From contig NZ_WPHG01000004.1 of assembly GCF_009742725.1 (NCBI RefSeq), forward strand, positions 1-64,000: a stretch of 64,000 bases of DNA, read 5' to 3'. Numbering within the stretch: position 1 is the stretch's first letter; every line of letters begins with the position of its first letter. Below are positions 59,925 through 64,000 of the stretch, piece after piece. The DNA comes from Nitratireductor arenosus (GTDB lineage: Bacteria > Pseudomonadota > Alphaproteobacteria > Rhizobiales > Rhizobiaceae). The notes under the pieces were generated by a model. The model had not been told where the DNA came from. It did not search any database and saw nothing but the letters and a program-made list of their open reading frames with translations. A program made the translations under genes and the position numbers.

Positions 59925-62006
59925 TTACTCAGCCGCCTGCTTGAAGCCGCCCCTGGCCATGGCGGAACATTCCGCCAGCACGGCAGAGGCGCGGGCGATC
60001 GGGTTGGTGAGGTAAAAATCGGCCACCGACGAGGTGAGCGCGCTTTTGTTGAGGCGCCCGCCAGTGCCGGCCAGCCTGGCGACATCGGCCGGGTCGCCGG
60101 CCGCGATCCGGTCGATCTCGGCGAAATGCGGATGGGCCCGGTAGAGCGCGGCGCGCAGTTGCTGCAGCGAATCGAACGGCAGTTTCTTGCCGAGCACGTC
60201 GGACAGCGCGCGCAGGATCGCCCAGTCCTCCTTGGCCTCGCCCGGCGCGAAGCCGGCGCGATTGGTCATCTGGACCCGGCCTTCGGTATTGACATAGGTG
60301 CCGGACTTTTCGGCATAGGTCGCGCCCGGCAGGATGACGTCGGCGCGGTGGGCGCCGGCATCGCCATGGCTGCCGATATAAACGGTGAAGGCGTCGCCGA
60401 TCTTGTTCGTGTCGAGTTCGTCGGCGCCGAGCAGGAACAAAACGTCGAGCGCGCCCATCATCTCGGCCGCGGTCTTGCCGCCGGCCTGCGGCACGAAGCC
60501 GAGATCGAGCCCGCCGACGCGCGCGGCGGCCGTGTGGAGCACACCAAAACCGTTCCAGTCCGCGCCGAGCGCGCCGCACTGGTCGGCAACCTTGGCGGCG
60601 AGCCCGAGCAGGGCCGCGCCGTCGGAGCGGCAAAGCGCGCCCTGCCCCACGATCACCATCGGCCGCTTGGCTTTTTTCAGGGTCTGGAAGAACTTGCCCT
60701 TGCCGCCGGCGAGCTCCTTGAGCGCCTCGCCGCCGGAACCGAGCGCCTCGTAGTCGTAGCGCAGGTCGCCGACCTCGCCGATGACGCCGACGGGAAAGCC
60801 GCCCATGCGCCAGCGCTTGCGGATGCGGGTGTTGAGGACAGAAGCCTCGAAGCGCGGATTGGCGCCGACGATCAAAAGCGCGTCGGCCTGTTCGATACCC
60901 TCGATGGTGGGATTGAACAGATAGCCGGCGCGGCCCTTCTTCGGATCGAGCGCGGCGCCGTCCTGGCGGCAATCGATACTGTTCGAGCCGAGCGCGGCCA
61001 TCAACTGCTTGAGCGCGAACATCTCCTCGACCGTCGACAGGTCGCCGGCGATCGCGCCGATGCGCTCGGCCGGGGCAGCGGCGACCTTTTGGCCGATCGC
61101 GGCGAAGGCCTCGCTCCACGAGGCAGGCGCGAGCCGGCCGTTTCGGCGGATATAGGGTCGGTCGAGGCGCTGGGTGCGGATACCGTCCCACACGAAGCGG
61201 GTCTTGTCAGAAATCCACTCCTCGTTCACCTGCTCGTTGACACGTGGCAGGATGCGCATCACCTCGCGGCCGCGCGTGTCGATCCGGATCGCCGAACCGA
61301 CCGCGTCCATGACATCGATCGATTCGGTCTTCGACAGTTCCCACGGCCGGGCCTGGAAGGCGTAGGGCTTGGAGGTCAGCGCGCCGACCGGGCACAAATC
61401 GATGACATTGCCCTGCAGCTCGGAGGTCATCGCCTGTTCGAGATAGGTGGTGATCTCGGCGTCCTCGCCGCGGCCGATCAGGCCGAGTTCGGAAATGCCG
61501 GCAACCTCGGTGGTGAAGCGGACGCAACGCGTGCAGTGAATGCAGCGCGTCATGATCGTCTTGACCAGCGGGCCGATATATTTGTCCTCGACGGCGCGCT
61601 TGTTTTCCTTGTAGCGCGAGGAATCGACGCCGAAGGCCATGGCCTGGTCCTGCAGGTCGCATTCGCCGCCCTGGTCGCAGATCGGGCAGTCGAGCGGGTG
61701 GTTGATGAGCAGGAACTCCATCACCCCCTCGCGCGCCTTCTTGACCATCGGCGTGTTGGTGAACACTTCCGGCAGTTCGCCGTTCGGGCCCGGGCGCAGA
61801 TCGCGCACGCCCATGGCGCAGGAGGCGGCCGGCTTGGGCGGGCCGCCCTTCACCTCGACCAGGCACATGCGGCAATTGCCGGCGATCGACAGCCGCTCGT
61901 GGAAGCAGAAACGCGGCACTTCCGCGCCCGCGTCCTCCGCCGCCTGAAGCAGCGTGTAGTGATCGGGCACCTCGATTTCCTTGCCGTCGACCTTGAGTTT
62001 CGTCAT
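59925..62006 (-). CDS. nuoG: NADH-quinone oxidoreductase subunit G
   Basis: A 693-residue iron-sulfur subunit. The N-terminal 2Fe-2S domain has [20 protein letters not shown]. Then [20 protein letters not shown] and [16 protein letters not shown] bind 4Fe-4S clusters, followed by a molybdopterin-oxidoreductase-like domain without cofactor. Starts at [10 protein letters not shown]; the frame further upstream is not coding. Confidence 0.96.
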   Translation of the reverse strand: MTKLKVDGKEIEVPDHYTLLQAAEDAGAEVPRFCFHERLSIAGNCRMCLVEVKGGPPKPAASCAMGVRDLRPGPNGELPEVFTNTPMVKKAREGVMEFLLINHPLDCPICDQGGECDLQDQAMAFGVDSSRYKENKRAVEDKYIGPLVKTIMTRCIHCTRCVRFTTEVAGISELGLIGRGEDAEITTYLEQAMTSELQGNVIDLCPVGALTSKPYAFQARPWELSKTESIDVMDAVGSAIRIDTRGREVMRILPRVNEQVNEEWISDKTRFVWDGIRTQRLDRPYIRRNGRLAPASWSEAFAAIGQKVAAAPAERIGAIAGDLSTVEEMFALKQLMAALGSNSIDCRQDGAALDPKKGRAGYLFNPTIEGIEQADALLIVGANPRFEASVLNTRIRKRWRMGGFPVGVIGEVGDLRYDYEALGSGGEALKELAGGKGKFFQTLKKAKRPMVIVGQGALCRSDGAALLGLAAKVADQCGALGADWNGFGVLHTAAARVGGLDLGFVPQAGGKTAAEMMGALDVLFLLGADELDTNKIGDAFTVYIGSHGDAGAHRADVILPGATYAEKSGTYVNTEGRVQMTNRAGFAPGEAKEDWAILRALSDVLGKKLPFDSLQQLRAALYRAHPHFAEIDRIAAGDPADVARLAGTGGRLNKSALTSSVADFYLTNPIARASAVLAECSAMARGGFKQAAE

Positions 62007-62073
62007 CTCGTGCCCCCGACGCCGAGCGCCGTTTCGCCTTTCAACCGCCGGGCGCGCAGTCCCGGCCTTTCGC

Positions 62074-62781
62074 CTAGTTGCCGTTGCCGGCAGACAATCT
62101 CTTCGCCTGGCCGCGCCAGTCGTCGCGCCCGATACGGCCCTTGAAACCGAGTTCCTCGTCGAGGCGCGCCATCTCCTCATCCGTGAGCGCGGCGATCTGC
62201 GCATAACTGCGGATGCCGCGCCGGTTCAAAACCTGCTCGAGCTTCGGGCCGATGCCCGAAATCGCCTTGAGATCGTCGGCGGCCGTTTCAGGTGCGGGTG
62301 CCGCCGCGCCCTCATCGCGCGGCTTGCGTCCTTCGGCGGCGGCGGTCACCCGCGCCGCGTCGTCGGCGACCGCACGCGCCACCTTGCCGCTGGTTTCGGC
62401 AATGTCGCGAGCCACGTGCTCGACATCGGCAGCCAGAGTTTCGACGGCGGCGCGCATGCGCGCGCGCGGCGAGGCCGGCGCCTTGTAAGCCGGTTCGTCG
62501 GCGGCCGCATCATGATCGGCACGGCCGCGTTCGGACAGCCGCCTGGCCGCTTCCATCGAGCCGGCGACGGTTCCCATCCACAGGCCGAAAGCGTGTCCGG
62601 CGACGCCGATGCCGATCGCCGTCATTGCCGCGCCGGCGGCCAGCGGATGCGCGGCCAGATTGACGGCGCCGCGAAATTCCTTCGGCATCAGCTCGGAAAA
62701 ATCCTGCGTCATCTTTTCCAATCCGGCTTCCATTTCCTTCACATCAGGCAGCAACACGTGGGGTATGAAATAGGGTGACAT
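62074..62781 (-). CDS. nuo-operon protein with C-terminal helix-hairpin-helix-type domain
   Basis: A 235-residue protein between nuoF and nuoG. Residues about 45-75 include a hydrophobic segment ([20 protein letters not shown]). The middle is an Ala-rich helix. The C-terminal 60 residues ([35 protein letters not shown]) are a helix-hairpin-helix-like domain also seen as a C-terminal extension of NuoE in related bacteria. The N-terminus resembles phasin-like proteins. Its role in complex I is unknown. Confidence 0.78.
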   Translation of the reverse strand: MSPYFIPHVLLPDVKEMEAGLEKMTQDFSELMPKEFRGAVNLAAHPLAAGAAMTAIGIGVAGHAFGLWMGTVAGSMEAARRLSERGRADHDAAADEPAYKAPASPRARMRAAVETLAADVEHVARDIAETSGKVARAVADDAARVTAAAEGRKPRDEGAAAPAPETAADDLKAISGIGPKLEQVLNRRGIRSYAQIAALTDEEMARLDEELGFKGRIGRDDWRGQAKRLSAGNGN

Positions 62782-62861
62782 GGTCTGTCTCCTTTTGCTT
62801 CGGTTCCCCCGGTCGTTTCCCGTCCCTTTCCAGCGCTTGTCCGTGACGTCTTTTCAAGCCT

Positions 62862-64000
<1,139 letters not shown>

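Overview
The window is GC-rich alphaproteobacterial DNA, most probably from the order Hyphomicrobiales (Rhizobiales). The basis is the chromosomal gene order proS, lolC/E, lolD on one side and DUF1467, mce, rnj, birA, nuoN-to-nuoF on the other, a small membrane gene inserted between nuoI and nuoH, and a short prolyl-tRNA synthetase. I cannot name a genus from sequence alone.

About the first 40.4 kb is a temperate, HK97/lambda-like siphophage genome integrated at the 3' end of a tRNA-Leu(GAG) gene (40454-40538, minus strand). The integrase gene abuts the tRNA. The other attachment site is not visible and should lie left of base 1. The layout mirrors lambda. A central immunity region (29.8-31.4 kb) holds a Cro-like gene, an S24-type CI repressor, a membrane protein at the rex position behind a LexA-type box, and five copies of a 20-bp operator (consensus CAATAGG-N6-CCTATTG), two in front of the leftward unit and three in front of the rightward unit. 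The rightward unit (31.4-40.4 kb) carries Erf annealing protein, YqaJ exonuclease, a J-domain protein, a Lar-like protein, many small unknown genes and the integrase. The leftward unit (30.0-2.1 kb) carries a GapR-like protein, an HTH protein, a beta-clamp homologue, a secreted protein, an RpoH-like sigma factor, a GcrA-like protein, replication proteins, a NusG-like protein, HNH, terminase, portal, ClpP-type protease, capsid, connectors, tail tube, frameshifted tail chaperone, tape measure, tail tip, an SGNH-type tail fibre, and a holin/endolysin/spanin lysis cassette. A SRAP gene and small unknown genes occupy the far left.

From 40.5 kb to the end the DNA is chromosomal: lipB and ggt (plus strand); a fused SRPBCC/M50 membrane protease; a 28-residue single-span membrane protein behind a LexA box placed between its -35 and -10; lolD, lolC and proS; DUF1467, methylmalonyl-CoA epimerase, RNase J and BirA; then complex I genes nuoN, M, L, K, J, I, H, G and the 3' part of nuoF, all on the minus strand.

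The points most worth a second look are: (1) the SOS-regulated 28-residue membrane peptide, which resembles Caulobacter SidA in size and regulation; (2) the same GAAC-N7-GAAC-ATA promoter layout inside the prophage, in front of the rex-position membrane gene; (3) the split five-operator immunity system; (4) a phage that carries homologues of several core alphaproteobacterial regulators (GcrA, GapR, RpoH, NusG) plus the sliding clamp; and (5) a probable -1 frameshift in the tail chaperone gene. All family calls rest on motif recognition by eye; no database search was run.
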